Source: Candidatus Nitrospira allomarina (lineage in GTDB: Bacteria; Nitrospirota; Nitrospiria; Nitrospirales; UBA8639). From it: DNA of 64,000 nucleotides. The first letter of the stretch is position 1. Each line of letters opens with the position of its first letter. The translations under genes were made by a program, and so were the position numbers. Shown here piece after piece: positions 17,595 through 27,113 of this stretch. The stretch lies in assembly GCF_032050975.1 (NCBI RefSeq), contig NZ_CP116967.1, positions 3,841,001-3,905,000 of the forward strand, given 5' to 3'. The notes below the pieces were generated by a model. That model saw only the letters and a program-made list of their open reading frames with translations. It was not told where the DNA came from and searched no databases.

Positions 17595-19319
17595 TTAGAC
17601 ATGAAATTGGGCTTCATACAAACCGGCATACAATCCCCCTCTCGCCAGTAAGGTTGCATGATCGCCTTCTTCAACGATCTGACCATGTTCCAGGACCACA
17701 ATTCGATCAACGGTTTGCAGAGTCGACAACCGATGGGCCACGATAAAGGTCGTCCGCCCACGCATCAACTCATCCATCGCAATGCGAATCTCGACTTCGG
17801 TTTCGGTGTCAATATTGGAGGTGGCTTCATCCATGACCACAATGGGTGGATTTTTGAGCAGCACCCTGGCAATGGCGATACGCTGTTTTTGCCCAACGGA
17901 CAATTTCACCCCGCGCTCCCCGATCCAGGTGTCATACCCGTCAGGAAGCGCTTGAATAAATTCATGCGCTTGCGCAACGCGCGCCACCGCTTCTATTTGG
18001 TCGTGCGATGCCGACAAGTCTCCATAGGCCAGATTGGCCCGCACGGTGCCATTGAATAAAAATGGCTCTTGCTGCACAAAGCCGATTTGTTCCCGAAGGT
18101 AGAATAACGGGAGATGACGAATATCGTATCCATCCAGTTCAATCGCTCCCTCCCCTACATCGTAATACCGGAAGAGCAGTTTCATGAGCGTACTCTTTCC
18201 CACTCCGCTCGGCCCGACCAAAGCCACATGCTCCCCCGCCTCCACCGACAGTGAAAGATGTTCATAGACCGGCATCTCCCGCCGATAGGCAAATGCCATA
18301 TCCTTCCATTCGACTTTTCCCGACAACCGGGGTTGAACGGGACGAAGGTGTCCCTGGTCCGGCACGGCCGGCTCTGCATCTAAGATATCGAACACCCGTT
18401 CACTGGCTGCCAAGGCATGCTGCAATAAATGATTCACCGAATGGATTTGATTGACCGGGGTATAAAACAATACCAGGTAAGATAAAAACATCACTAATTC
18501 ACCGGTGGAAAGACGACCGGCTACTACCTCACCCGCCCCATACCAGACAATCAAGACGGTTCCCAGGCTTCCGATGAAAATCATTCCCGGAGAATAAATC
18601 GACCATAAATACATCGCTTTCAGATTCGCCTGGCTGTACTTGTGGCTCATATCACGGAAACGCGTCTGTTCGTAGGGTTGTCGATTGAATCCCATGGTTT
18701 CCCGAATCCCGGACAAGGAATCCTGCAGATAGCCATTGAGTTCAGCCGCCTGCTGACGTATTTCGTGATAATACCGATGGACACGGCGGGTAAATCCTAC
18801 GCCCCCGATAATTAAAATTGGAATCGGCAGCAGCACGAGAACGGCCATTTTCCAGTTCAGCATAAATAAAATAGTGGTAATGCCAACCAGGGTTAACGTA
18901 GCCGTTAACATGCCCTCAAGCCCGTCAATAAAAATTCGTTGCACATGCTCCGTATCGTTCACAACACGCGACATGATTTCACCCGTCGATCGGTTTTCAT
19001 AATAAGTCAACGACAAGCGTTGCAGGGCCGCGAACACTTGTTGTCGAAGCCGATGCACCACCCGTTGCTCAAGCGTGTTGTTGAACCGGATTCTGAGAGA
19101 ATTGCAGAGATTCTTCAATCCATAGGCCAGGAATAATCCAACCAGCACCCAGGTCAGAACATCCATATTTTTTGCCGGGATGACGTCATCAATCACGATT
19201 TTGATGAGCCAGGGTGGGAGCAGTTCCAATGCCGTCGTTACCCCGGCAAAGAAGAAGGTGACGCACACGAGCCCCCGATAGGGGGCCAAGTACGACAGAA
19301 CTCGGAGGAGTGATTTCAC
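17595..19319 (-). CDS. ABC exporter, fused membrane and ATPase domains (MsbA-like)
   Basis: A 574-residue half-transporter that should act as a homodimer in the inner membrane. Residues 1-310 hold six membrane segments, and the rest is the ATPase. Walker A is GPSGVGKST near 371. The signature is LSVGQ rather than the usual LSGGQ, followed by the Walker B VVMDEATSNID and the switch His in VAHRLS. Lipid, peptide or drug export is typical for the family; MsbA-like lipid A flipping is possible but cannot be told from sequence. Peptide deformylase lies upstream with a 118-base gap, and yacG lies downstream. Confidence 0.88.
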   Translation of the reverse strand: MKSLLRVLSYLAPYRGLVCVTFFFAGVTTALELLPPWLIKIVIDDVIPAKNMDVLTWVLVGLFLAYGLKNLCNSLRIRFNNTLEQRVVHRLRQQVFAALQRLSLTYYENRSTGEIMSRVVNDTEHVQRIFIDGLEGMLTATLTLVGITTILFMLNWKMAVLVLLPIPILIIGGVGFTRRVHRYYHEIRQQAAELNGYLQDSLSGIRETMGFNRQPYEQTRFRDMSHKYSQANLKAMYLWSIYSPGMIFIGSLGTVLIVWYGAGEVVAGRLSTGELVMFLSYLVLFYTPVNQIHSVNHLLQHALAASERVFDILDAEPAVPDQGHLRPVQPRLSGKVEWKDMAFAYRREMPVYEHLSLSVEAGEHVALVGPSGVGKSTLMKLLFRYYDVGEGAIELDGYDIRHLPLFYLREQIGFVQQEPFLFNGTVRANLAYGDLSASHDQIEAVARVAQAHEFIQALPDGYDTWIGERGVKLSVGQKQRIAIARVLLKNPPIVVMDEATSNIDTETEVEIRIAMDELMRGRTTFIVAHRLSTLQTVDRIVVLEHGQIVEEGDHATLLARGGLYAGLYEAQFHV

Positions 19320-19437
19320 GGGACGCTTAGAAACCTTTTTCGTCGACAGATGGCGTGATCCTGATAGGAATCACGGAAACACACTCGTGGAATTGAGGAG
19401 CTGAAAACGCTCGACGGTTAGCTCTATCAAGCAGGGA

Positions 19438-19968
19438 TTAAATCACCGGGGCGGATTCTTCACGCCAATAGGCATCAAACTCTTCCAGTTGAGTCAGGGT
19501 CGACATATCAGTCATTCGATCAATGAACAATTTCCCGATGAGGTGGTCCATTTCATGTTGGATACACACCGCATAGAGCCCGTTGGCTTCGAAGTCTTGG
19601 AGTACCCCTTGTCTATCATAGGCCTGCACACGGATCATGGACGGCCGGATTACCTTCCCTCGCATATTATCAATACTGAGACATCCTTCCCACATTTCAC
19701 TCTGTGAGGGACTATAAAACACAATTTTAGGATTAATGAGGACGGTCTTGGGAAAACCATCCTTCCCCTCACATTCCATGACGACAATCTGTTCCGAATG
19801 TGCGACCTGCGGGGCTGCCAATCCGATTCCCTCATACTGAACCATCGTCTCAAACATATCATCAAGGAATGCCTGAACCCGCCGGCTCCCGATTGATGCA
19901 GGGTCCACAGGCGTTGCCTGTTGCCTGAGAACCGGGTTGCCGATTTTTGCTATAGGTAATACTGCCAT
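19438..19968 (-). CDS. def: Peptide deformylase
   Basis: Removes the formyl group from the N-terminal methionine of new proteins. All three conserved motifs are present in 176 residues: GIGLAAPQV near 50, EGCLSI near 95 with the metal-binding Cys, and QHEMDHL near 138 with the two metal-binding His and the catalytic Glu. The length is normal. It starts at ATG 19968, and a nearby AAGGAG gives a good ribosome-binding site. The usual partner fmt is not adjacent. Confidence 0.95.
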   Translation of the reverse strand: MAVLPIAKIGNPVLRQQATPVDPASIGSRRVQAFLDDMFETMVQYEGIGLAAPQVAHSEQIVVMECEGKDGFPKTVLINPKIVFYSPSQSEMWEGCLSIDNMRGKVIRPSMIRVQAYDRQGVLQDFEANGLYAVCIQHEMDHLIGKLFIDRMTDMSTLTQLEEFDAYWREESAPVI

Positions 19969-20080
19969 ACACCTTACTCCTTTTCGCGATCGTCTAGGTC
20001 TGTAATCTCATATACTACATGGCACTCCTTCGACCACCGTCCGGCGACGAGCCCAAACTACCCTCTTTGAAGGATCGGTG

Positions 20081-20914
20081 TTAACTCACATTCTGCTCTG
20101 CCGGTGATCGAGGGGGTTCTGCGGATGGCGGTGTCACACCCAATCGGTCCTTATTCTCTTCCCACCAAGCCCACCATTCCTTTACCCATTCCTTTCTGTC
20201 TTCGGGTGTCGAAACTTCCCAATCATGGATTGAGCCACTGAATCTGGTGAGAATCCAGAAAGAATCCCGCGCTGTGATCGACACATATTGCTCCGGATCT
20301 GAAATGGCACTAATAATCACAGGCAGCACTTCCTTTCGAGGCACCCTCCGTGATTCAAAGACAGCCGTGTTTCGAATCGTGGAATTGGGATCTTTCACCA
20401 TCACCTCGATGGCCGGAATGACTTGGTTGGGGTCCAATCGTGTTGCCACACGCAAGGCATGGGACCGGATTCGTGATTCTTCATCCGGATTCATGGCCAC
20501 CTCCAGTAGGCCCGGAATCGCAGAGGGATCATTCAACATAGAGAGGGTTTCCACCGCGTTGAACCGGACTCTGGGCACCGGCACCTTAAGCGCTTTTACC
20601 AAATACGGGATCGAATGTTTCCCAAAAAAGACAAACTCTCCCATGGCCCAAAATTCCTGCCGGCCTTCAAGCATGGGGATAAGCGCTTCCAGACGCTCAT
20701 GATCCTGGGGCGTTAAGATTTCAGGGGATTCCGTCGCCTCTACCCCCGTGGATTCTGGAGGGGGAGGAGCCTCATAGGGCACTTGCGTCAGATAGACGGA
20801 GAAAGGACTTCTTCCTGGTTCCTGAGCCCACAGCGGGGTGCCACACAGAAAAAAGGCACCAACCATCCAACATATTGTCTGTGACCAATTGGTGATTCGC
20901 TTCGTCATGAACAT
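20081..20914 (-). CDS. Exported HEAT-repeat protein
   Basis: A 277-residue protein with a signal peptide (residues 1-30, ending ...PLWAQ). The mature part has a Pro-rich linker, then tandem helical HEAT/PBS-type repeats from about 70 to 230. The repeats are visible as VRFNAVETLSML, IRSHALRVATRL and IRNTAVFESRRV spaced about 30-35 residues apart. A Trp-rich segment (EWVKEWWAWWEENKDRLG) closes the domain. Such proteins act as binding scaffolds; the partner is unknown. It follows the polyamine transport operon by 77 bases on the same strand and may be expressed with it. Confidence 0.8.
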   Translation of the reverse strand: MFMTKRITNWSQTICWMVGAFFLCGTPLWAQEPGRSPFSVYLTQVPYEAPPPPESTGVEATESPEILTPQDHERLEALIPMLEGRQEFWAMGEFVFFGKHSIPYLVKALKVPVPRVRFNAVETLSMLNDPSAIPGLLEVAMNPDEESRIRSHALRVATRLDPNQVIPAIEVMVKDPNSTIRNTAVFESRRVPRKEVLPVIISAISDPEQYVSITARDSFWILTRFSGSIHDWEVSTPEDRKEWVKEWWAWWEENKDRLGVTPPSAEPPRSPAEQNVS

Positions 20915-20991
20915 CCCTTTCGTGAATCCGCGTATATGAAACTTAGCAATCAGATAGTCTAGTAGCAGATGGCCAAAAGGGTCAAGCCAAG

Positions 20992-22053
20992 CTAGTGCAC
21001 TTTCAGCTCTGTCCAGGCTCGATCATAATAGCGAATGGCCTCCTGTACATCTTCCAACCACTCCATTCGGGCAAGCATATCACTTGGCGGGTAGACAGCT
21101 GTATTCGTGCGAATGTCTGCCGGCAGACGATCCCGAACATGTCGATTGGCTGAGGCAAATAATAGTCGCTGCGATGTGGCAAGCGCCACCTCCTCATCTA
21201 ACAGATAATTGATGAAGTCCATCGCGAGCGCTTGTTGACGGGAGCTGGCCAAGACCGCCAGACAATCCGTCCACATCATTCCGCCTTCCTGGGGGAGGGC
21301 ATACCGGATTGACGGGTGTTCACGCATCGCCCTGGCAATCGGCCCGCCCCAGGCATGCGCTAATACCACTTCACCGGCCACGAGGAGTTGGTCGAATTGT
21401 TCGCTCGTATAAGCCTTGACCAATGGCTTTTGCTTCATCAACTTATGTTTGGCTTGTTGAATGGCCTGGGGATCGACGCTATTGAGCGAGTAGCCTAACG
21501 TCTGAAGTGCCATCCCAAAGACTTCCCGCTCATCGTTCAGCAAACTGATTCGACCGGAAAATTTCGGATCCCATAAGGCCTCCCAACTGGTTGGCGGTTC
21601 AGTCACGACATCAGCATTATACCCCATTCCAACCGTGCCCCATAAATAGGGAATGGCAAACCGGTTTGTGGGATCAAACGAGAGCTGTCGCAGGTGAGGC
21701 TCCAGATCCTGCACAGGAGGAATTTTTGCCAGATCTAACTCAGCCAGTAATCCCAACCGTCCCATAATTCCCGCCATAAAATCAGATGGCACCACGACAT
21801 CATACCCGGTCATGCCGCTTTGCACTTTTGCTAATAACTCTTCATTGCTACTAAAGGTATCAATCACCACCCGAACCCCTCGGGTCGCTTCAAATTTGGC
21901 CACTACACCCGCATCCACATAATCGGACCACGTGAAATAATACAGTGTAGAGTGCTGGGAAGATGGCGATTCCGGGGATGTGGAAGATTCCGAACATCCT
22001 CCGGACACCAGGAGGGTCAAGATGACGACATACAGAGGCATCAGTGTTTTCAC
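20992..22053 (-). CDS. potD: Spermidine/putrescine ABC transporter substrate-binding lipoprotein (PotD-like)
   Basis: A 353-residue periplasmic binding protein. I start it at GTG 22053, which gives a clean lipoprotein signal (KTLMPLYVVILTLLVSGGC) with the lipid-anchor Cys. A longer frame to 22170 would put 39 unlikely residues in front and overlap potC. The mature part begins LYYFTWSDYVD, matching the PotD/PotF family, and holds the GYDVVVPSDFM motif near residue 90. Family members bind spermidine or putrescine. It is the last gene of a potA-potB-potC-potD operon. Confidence 0.9.
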   Translation of the reverse strand: MKTLMPLYVVILTLLVSGGCSESSTSPESPSSQHSTLYYFTWSDYVDAGVVAKFEATRGVRVVIDTFSSNEELLAKVQSGMTGYDVVVPSDFMAGIMGRLGLLAELDLAKIPPVQDLEPHLRQLSFDPTNRFAIPYLWGTVGMGYNADVVTEPPTSWEALWDPKFSGRISLLNDEREVFGMALQTLGYSLNSVDPQAIQQAKHKLMKQKPLVKAYTSEQFDQLLVAGEVVLAHAWGGPIARAMREHPSIRYALPQEGGMMWTDCLAVLASSRQQALAMDFINYLLDEEVALATSQRLLFASANRHVRDRLPADIRTNTAVYPPSDMLARMEWLEDVQEAIRYYDRAWTELKVH

Positions 22054-22066
22054 ATGCAAACTTTCA

Positions 22067-22864
22067 TCAATACGAAGATTCAGCCGAGGCCGGTGTGGAC
22101 CGCTGTTGAACGAACCAGGACAACCCCACGCACAGCATGGAGACCACCACCAAGACCGCCGACAAGGCATTAATCTCCGGGGTCATCCCTGTCCTGATCA
22201 TCGAAAACACTTTAAGTGGTAACGTCGTCGAACCGGGACCGGCCACAAAAAATGTCACCACAAAGTCATCCAACGATACGGTAAATCCTAATAGGGCTGC
22301 CCCCCAGATGGCCGGGCGTAACAAAGGAAGCGTAATCCTGGTGAGCACATCCCATGACGTGGCACCCAAATCACGCGCCGCGTCTTCCCAGGCAGGGTCC
22401 AGCTTACGAAGTCGTGCCCTGACGATGACGATGGTCAACGGGAGATTAAAGATCATATGTCCGATAATAATAGTACCAAACCCCAGGTGAACCTGACACA
22501 AGACAAACATCATCAATAAGGCCACACCCAATAAAATTTCCGGTATGACCAGGGGCAATACGAGGATCATATTAACCCAGGCCTTTTGCGGTCCTTGACG
22601 GGTTTCCAGGCCAATGGCGGTCCCCACTCCAAGGATAAGGGCCATTCCGGTTGAGAGCAATGCAATGACCACACTATTGACGGTTGCCTCGAGAATCGCC
22701 TGGTCCATCGCCAGCTTTTCATACCACTGAAACGTGAATCCTTTCCACACTACTCCCATCGTGGAGGCGTTAAAGGATAGCCCGATTAGAATGACCACCG
22801 GCAAATATAAAAACACCATGACCAGCAGGCTCATCACAATGAAGCTGGACGGCATCCGTTTCAT
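22067..22864 (-). CDS. potC: Polyamine ABC transporter permease (PotC-like)
   Basis: A 265-residue inner-membrane permease with about six membrane segments. The cytoplasmic EAA loop that docks on the ATPase is visible as DAARDLGATSWDVLTRITLPLLRP (with short breaks) near residue 170. The N-terminal VMVFLYLPVVILIGLSFN is typical of PotC. The start overlaps the end of potB by four bases and its stop lies 14 bases before the potD start, so the four genes are translationally linked. Confidence 0.92.
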   Translation of the reverse strand: MKRMPSSFIVMSLLVMVFLYLPVVILIGLSFNASTMGVVWKGFTFQWYEKLAMDQAILEATVNSVVIALLSTGMALILGVGTAIGLETRQGPQKAWVNMILVLPLVIPEILLGVALLMMFVLCQVHLGFGTIIIGHMIFNLPLTIVIVRARLRKLDPAWEDAARDLGATSWDVLTRITLPLLRPAIWGAALLGFTVSLDDFVVTFFVAGPGSTTLPLKVFSMIRTGMTPEINALSAVLVVVSMLCVGLSWFVQQRSTPASAESSY

Positions 22865-23724
22865 GACGGATCCTTCTCAACGGACGTACGACCCAACAGA
22901 AACCAGAGGAGAAGGACCGTTCCCATTAATCCGAAAGAAAGCGCGGAGCCAAACGGCCAGTCTCGTGCAACCAGGAATTCTTGTTGGATGAACGTGCCCA
23001 GCATCATGTTTTGTCCTCCACCCAATAGATAGGGCGTAATAAAAGCCCCGAGGGAAGGAATAAAGACCAACACCCCACCGGCCAGAAAACCCGGAGTACT
23101 GAGAGGAAGCAGCACGTGTCGAAACATCCCGACCATGGACGCATATAAGTCAAACGCCGCATCCTCCAATTGCGGAGAAATACGTTCTATGGCCACCACC
23201 AGAGGAAGCACCATAAAGGGCAGATAACCATAAACCAGTCCCAGGAATACCGATAGATCGGTGAATAATAGGGAAAGGGGCTCATCCAGCAATCCCAACC
23301 TGATCAACAGGCCATTCACAATACCGTCCGCTCGAAGAATTAATACCCACGCATAGGTCCGAACCAAAAAATTCGTCCAAAATGGAATCATCACAAGAGT
23401 CAGTAATATGAGTTGCCAGGGGCGGGAGGCCCTGGCCAGACAATACGCCAAGGGGAACCCCACCACGGCACAGATGAAAGTCGTCAATCCCGCCAAGAGA
23501 AGAGATCGGAAAAATATCACTCCCACCAGCGGATCAAAAACACGTTGATAATTTTCCCAGGTGGGGATCCAGGTAATTCCCCCATACATTCCCCGACTCG
23601 CCAGACTTACACCAAAGACCAATATCAGCGGGAGAAAAAAGAACAGGCCTAAAAAGAGACTTGCCGATAGGAGGGACAGCTTGACAGGGAAAGCGGAAGA
23701 ATGGTCAGAACGATTGTTCAGCAT
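22861..23724 (-). CDS. potB: Polyamine ABC transporter permease (PotB-like)
   Basis: The partner permease of PotC, about 287 residues with six membrane segments. The EAA-type loop is DAAFDLYASMVGMFRHVLLPLS near residue 200. The family segments PFWTNFLVRTYAW and GYLPFMVLPL are present. I start it at ATG 23724, which overlaps the potA stop by seven bases; the longer frame to 23769 adds 15 residues that only mirror the potA end. PotB and PotC together form the channel. Confidence 0.9.
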   Translation of the reverse strand: MLNNRSDHSSAFPVKLSLLSASLFLGLFFFLPLILVFGVSLASRGMYGGITWIPTWENYQRVFDPLVGVIFFRSLLLAGLTTFICAVVGFPLAYCLARASRPWQLILLTLVMIPFWTNFLVRTYAWVLILRADGIVNGLLIRLGLLDEPLSLLFTDLSVFLGLVYGYLPFMVLPLVVAIERISPQLEDAAFDLYASMVGMFRHVLLPLSTPGFLAGGVLVFIPSLGAFITPYLLGGGQNMMLGTFIQQEFLVARDWPFGSALSFGLMGTVLLLWFLLGRTSVEKDPS

Positions 23725-24851
23725 GGTGCCGGATGGGCGGGCAAGACCATTCCCTCCTGAGCCCGCCATTGCACATACACCGGCTGACCAACGGCCAATG
23801 GTCTGGCCTGCGCTTCGGCGATTGGCACCCGAGCCATCCAGATCGCCTCGTCTCGAAGCCGAACATGATACACCACTTCATTTCCGGAAAAAGCGACTTG
23901 GTGCACAATCGCTTGAAGCCTATTGTCATATCCGTTGGGGGACAGGTCAGAGGACACATGTATGCGCTCTGGGCGAACCATAACCGTGACAGCCCCCTGC
24001 AGAGAATCATGCGGGGAACACGTGACCTTCACGGATGCCAAGACGTCATGTTCAACCCGACACCATCCACTCTCACAGGATGCGATGGTACCAGACAAGA
24101 CATTGGAAAGACCGATAAACTGAGCCACCGTCGAAGATACGGGGCGATCATAGATCTCCTGCGGCGTCCCCACTTGCAAGACCTTCCCACCTTGCATGAC
24201 CGCAATTCGATCAGACAGCATGAGGGCCTCATCCTGTTGATGAGTCACGCAAATAAATGTCGCTTTCACCTCCCTTTGTAACCGCTTCAGCTCTCCTTGC
24301 ATCTCCTGACGTAACTGCTGGTCCAAAGCAGCCAAGGGCTCATCCAACAGCAGGACCACGGGACGATTCACTAGGGCTCGTGCGAGCGCCACCCGTTGCT
24401 GCTCCCCTCCGGACAATTGCCCTGGAAGGCGCTTTTCCTTTCCTTGCAGTCGTACCAGAGCCAACATGTGACTCACCGCCGTCTGAATATTGGCTTGACG
24501 CTCCCCTTTCATGTGTAAACCGAAAGCCACATTCTCAAACACCGACAGATGCGGGAAGAGCGCATAGTGCTGAAACACCATATTTACCGGTCGCTTATGA
24601 GGAGGATCTAAGGTGACAACACGTTGCTGAATAACGATGTCCCCTTGATCGGGCCGGTCCAATCCGGCAATTAATCGAAGGATGGTGGATTTCCCCGACC
24701 CGCTCGGCCCCAATATAGAAAAGAACTCTCCGCTTTGGATAGACAATGACACATGATCCACCGCCCTCACGAGGCCATGAGTTTTGATAACCTTATCGAG
24801 TACGACGCTTTCATTCACGAGCCAGAGATCCCTTCCGGGAGGAATGGACAA
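23718..24851 (-). CDS. potA: Polyamine ABC transporter ATP-binding protein (PotA-like)
   Basis: A 377-residue ATPase that powers the PotBC channel. Walker A is GPSGSGKST near 53, the Q-loop is VFQHYALFPHLSV near 95, the signature is LSGGEQQRVALARAL near 150, Walker B is VLLLDEPLAALD and the switch His is in CVTHQQDEAL. A C-terminal TOBE-type regulatory domain covers about 255-370 (VMVRPERIHV). The first 12 residues are uncertain, and a later start is possible. It is the first gene of a four-gene operon. Confidence 0.92.
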   Translation of the reverse strand: MSIPPGRDLWLVNESVVLDKVIKTHGLVRAVDHVSLSIQSGEFFSILGPSGSGKSTILRLIAGLDRPDQGDIVIQQRVVTLDPPHKRPVNMVFQHYALFPHLSVFENVAFGLHMKGERQANIQTAVSHMLALVRLQGKEKRLPGQLSGGEQQRVALARALVNRPVVLLLDEPLAALDQQLRQEMQGELKRLQREVKATFICVTHQQDEALMLSDRIAVMQGGKVLQVGTPQEIYDRPVSSTVAQFIGLSNVLSGTIASCESGWCRVEHDVLASVKVTCSPHDSLQGAVTVMVRPERIHVSSDLSPNGYDNRLQAIVHQVAFSGNEVVYHVRLRDEAIWMARVPIAEAQARPLAVGQPVYVQWRAQEGMVLPAHPAPC

Positions 24852-25174
24852 ATCGCCAGGGTGACGATTCTAGGAAGGGAGGAAAATGGAAGTCAATGCA
24901 GGGGCCAGCGGCCTTGCCATGCCAACTGCAACCTCTTGTAGGGGAGGGAGGAGCTAGAAAAATCTATGGCGACTGTCGGGATGGCTGGAGATCCGCTTTA
25001 GGCATTTGAGGGGGGGCATATGCATCAGTGAATGCCAAACCGCCATTTGAACTGTCGGATTTTGGTTATGGAGTGCCTTCCTTAAAGGCCCGAGCTCGAG
25101 GGGTTGGGAGAATTTTGATCGGCTCGTCCTCCCAAATTTCATCCGAGATATTCTCGCCCCTAATACACCCTTTT
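24852..25174. other. Intergenic region upstream of the polyamine operon
   Basis: About 320 bases between the 3' end of a STAS gene and potA, both on the minus strand. It should contain the potA promoter. I see no persuasive open frame, repeat or structured RNA. Confidence 0.35.
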
Positions 25175-25561
25175 TCACCCCGGTCGCTGTGGAAGAGCTA
25201 AAGATTCAATCTGACGTTGCTCAAAAGCCACCACGGCATCAACCGAATCATAGATAGGCACGATCTTCGGAAAATTGACAAATGTTAACATTTCAAGAAC
25301 TGCGGGCTTTGGATTGACCATACTGAGTCGAATGTGTTTCCGATTGAGGTGATGATAGGTGAGAAATAATTTGCCTAAGGCACGACTATTCAGGGTGGTC
25401 AAAGCTTCCATATTCAGAATGATGTGCTTGCCCTGTATTTCCTGCACTTGTAAGACAGCCGCCTCCAAAGCAGGTTCCGCAGACCCATCAAAGCATGTCC
25501 CGAATGTAATAACATGCATATCGTCAATGGGAGTCGATTGGGTAGGCATCGTAGACATCAC
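25175..25561 (-). CDS. STAS-domain protein (anti-sigma-factor-antagonist-like), first of three
   Basis: A 128-residue single-domain protein with the SpoIIAA/RsbV fold. The likely phosphorylation site is Ser59 in LTTLNSRALGKL, which aligns with the conserved DS of the family, although the preceding Asp is Asn here. The end, MVNPKPAVLEMLTFVNF, is closely matched in the next STAS protein (VINPKPSVRALLDLAGL). Family members bind and release an anti-sigma kinase or act in stressosome-like switches. No RsbW-type kinase or PP2C phosphatase is nearby. It lies 70 bases after the second STAS gene on the same strand. Confidence 0.85.
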   Translation of the reverse strand: MMSTMPTQSTPIDDMHVITFGTCFDGSAEPALEAAVLQVQEIQGKHIILNMEALTTLNSRALGKLFLTYHHLNRKHIRLSMVNPKPAVLEMLTFVNFPKIVPIYDSVDAVVAFEQRQIESLALPQRPG

Positions 25562-25631
25562 GGTTTGATAATTTCCATTTCGGTTTGTCTCTGCTGCAAC
25601 TTAAAGAAATTCAGTTCTCATTCCCAGAGGA

Positions 25632-25964
25632 TCAGGCAACCGATCGGACTTCAGGCTTTTCCTGCATAATCGGAATAATGGTGGCTAAGCCTGCCAAATC
25701 CAAAAGTGCCCTAACAGAGGGCTTCGGATTGATCACCGTCAAGGCCATGCCTTTCTTTCGAAGCGAATGATAGAGCAACAATAGTCTTCCAATGCCTGCA
25801 CTATCCATAGAGGATACTCGTGAAAAATCCATGACGACGTGATGGCAAGGTCGTCCCTCTCCCGCCGCCAACGCCGTTTCCACCGGGACCCGTCCAAATT
25901 TATCGAACCGACCAGAAAGCATCAAGATTCTCGTTCCGTTCTCCCACCGTGCTCGTACCAACAT
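25632..25964 (-). CDS. STAS-domain protein, second of three
   Basis: A 110-residue STAS protein. The conserved phosphoacceptor context is intact: Ser55 in SSMDSAGIGRLLLLYHSL. The N-terminal strand ILMLSGRFD and the central HHVVMDFSRV are standard. A strong ribosome-binding site (AAGGAGGG) precedes the ATG. Together with the genes at 25175 and 27650 it forms a family of three paralogues within 3 kb, which suggests local duplication and then specialisation. Confidence 0.88.
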   Translation of the reverse strand: MLVRARWENGTRILMLSGRFDKFGRVPVETALAAGEGRPCHHVVMDFSRVSSMDSAGIGRLLLLYHSLRKKGMALTVINPKPSVRALLDLAGLATIIPIMQEKPEVRSVA

Positions 25965-26126
25965 GAACCTGTCCCTCCTTATATTGTCCGTGACACATTT
26001 TGGTATTGAGTAGCCCCTTCTTTGCTATCCTTCAAACCAAATAATCAGCAACAGATATGCCACGCTCACATTTGAGATTATTCCGGCCTCCGCATTTTTC
26101 ATATCAAAATTTCCTTCAAAAAACAG

Positions 26127-26549
26127 GTGTGTATGAAACAAGGCATGACACAAGACTCTCGACCTCCTACCAACCGCCAAGCAGACCTTACCCAATGGGT
26201 AAAAACGTTCTATGGGAAAACTAATGGACACTGCAGTTTCCTGCCCCCACCTGTAACACTACAGTGGAATAATGGGGTTACCCACCGACAAGAATGGCGA
26301 CGACGGGCCTGGGTCAACGCGCTAATAGCTGGGAAGCCTGAGGGGAAGCCCAAAAAAGTGGCAATCTACTTCACCTCCTACAAACAGCCTGGAATGCATG
26401 ATTTCAGATTCACTTCCCCTTCTCCAAATTCATCCGTTTTGGCCCTCTTCTCACACCTAAAATCTAATTTTTTTCTCCTTCTTTGGATGACCGAGAGAGG
26501 AGGGTATCCTGAATCTCGTCCTCGCCACCAAACTAGCTTTCCTGTGTGA
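26127..26549 (+). CDS. Possible small protein of unknown function
   Basis: A 140-codon open frame that I do not recognise. It is basic and rich in Trp, Pro and Arg in its first 90 residues (WVKTFYGK, EWRRRAWVNALIAGKP), then less protein-like. No clear ribosome-binding site precedes either start. It could be a lineage-specific gene or chance; it is listed because nothing else occupies 25965-26764. Confidence 0.25.
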   Translation: MCMKQGMTQDSRPPTNRQADLTQWVKTFYGKTNGHCSFLPPPVTLQWNNGVTHRQEWRRRAWVNALIAGKPEGKPKKVAIYFTSYKQPGMHDFRFTSPSPNSSVLALFSHLKSNFFLLLWMTERGGYPESRPRHQTSFPV

Positions 26550-26764
26550 ATAAGATACGATCTGTATTAATTCCGATACTTCGGTCTGCATGGTTAGATC
26601 GAAACTTCCCTTTCGCAACCCTCCTTGTTTCTTTTAATAAAACAATTAGTTAGTAGCCTGAAGGCCGCCCAACTGGATACGCGGAAATTCGTGGCATTAA
26701 GGTTGCTATTTACAACAACCAAAAACAATAAGAAGAAAAATGGAGGAATAAGGAGGACATCATT

Positions 26765-26845
26765 ATGGACTGGACAACATTATGGATGATCGAATCGGTT
26801 ATAGCCTTTTTAGGAGTCTTCTCCCTTCACTGGTTCCGAGGATAG
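26765..26845 (+). CDS. 26-residue single-pass membrane peptide
   Basis: A tiny open frame with a strong Shine-Dalgarno sequence: AGGAGG at 26751-26756, eight bases before the ATG, plus a second GGAGG further upstream. It encodes MDWTTLWMIESVIAFLGVFS followed by LHWFRG, which is a short N-terminus, one hydrophobic helix of about 15 residues, and a basic end. The size and form resemble small membrane proteins that modulate larger complexes. It lies within the STAS island. The function is unknown. Confidence 0.5.
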   Translation: MDWTTLWMIESVIAFLGVFSLHWFRG

Positions 26846-26912
26846 CAATACACATCTCTCAACTTAGAGGGGTGATCATCAAGACCGATTTTTGAGAAAG
26901 GATTTGTAAGCA

Positions 26913-27113
26913 ATGCTGTCTCATGCACTCTCCTGGTGTCCAATAGAGGCGGTCAATTGGGGGAAGCTCTCCCCCACTTATCCTTTTCGATTCAATGGGC
27001 CAGGATATCTTTACTGCATGTGGTGTGCACATTTCATTCGTCTGGTTGCGGTCTCGAAAGAAGGGGCTAAGTGTTCTGACTGCCACCGTGACTTGGCTGT
27101 TGCCCTTAATTGA
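26913..27113 (+). CDS. Small protein with two CxxC motifs (zinc-ribbon-like)
   Basis: A 66-residue open frame with AAAGGA nine bases before the ATG. Two CxxC pairs (CMWC near residue 35 and CSDC near 54), about 15 residues apart, could hold one zinc ion. The N-terminal half is aromatic and Pro-rich. I do not recognise the family. It follows the 26-residue peptide gene by 67 bases on the same strand, so the two may share a transcript. Confidence 0.4.
   Translation: MLSHALSWCPIEAVNWGKLSPTYPFRFNGPGYLYCMWCAHFIRLVAVSKEGAKCSDCHRDLAVALN

Noticed and set aside
17027-17651. Plus-strand frames of 146 and 162 codons
   Set aside because: They run antisense to yacG and the ABC exporter end and lack start signals.
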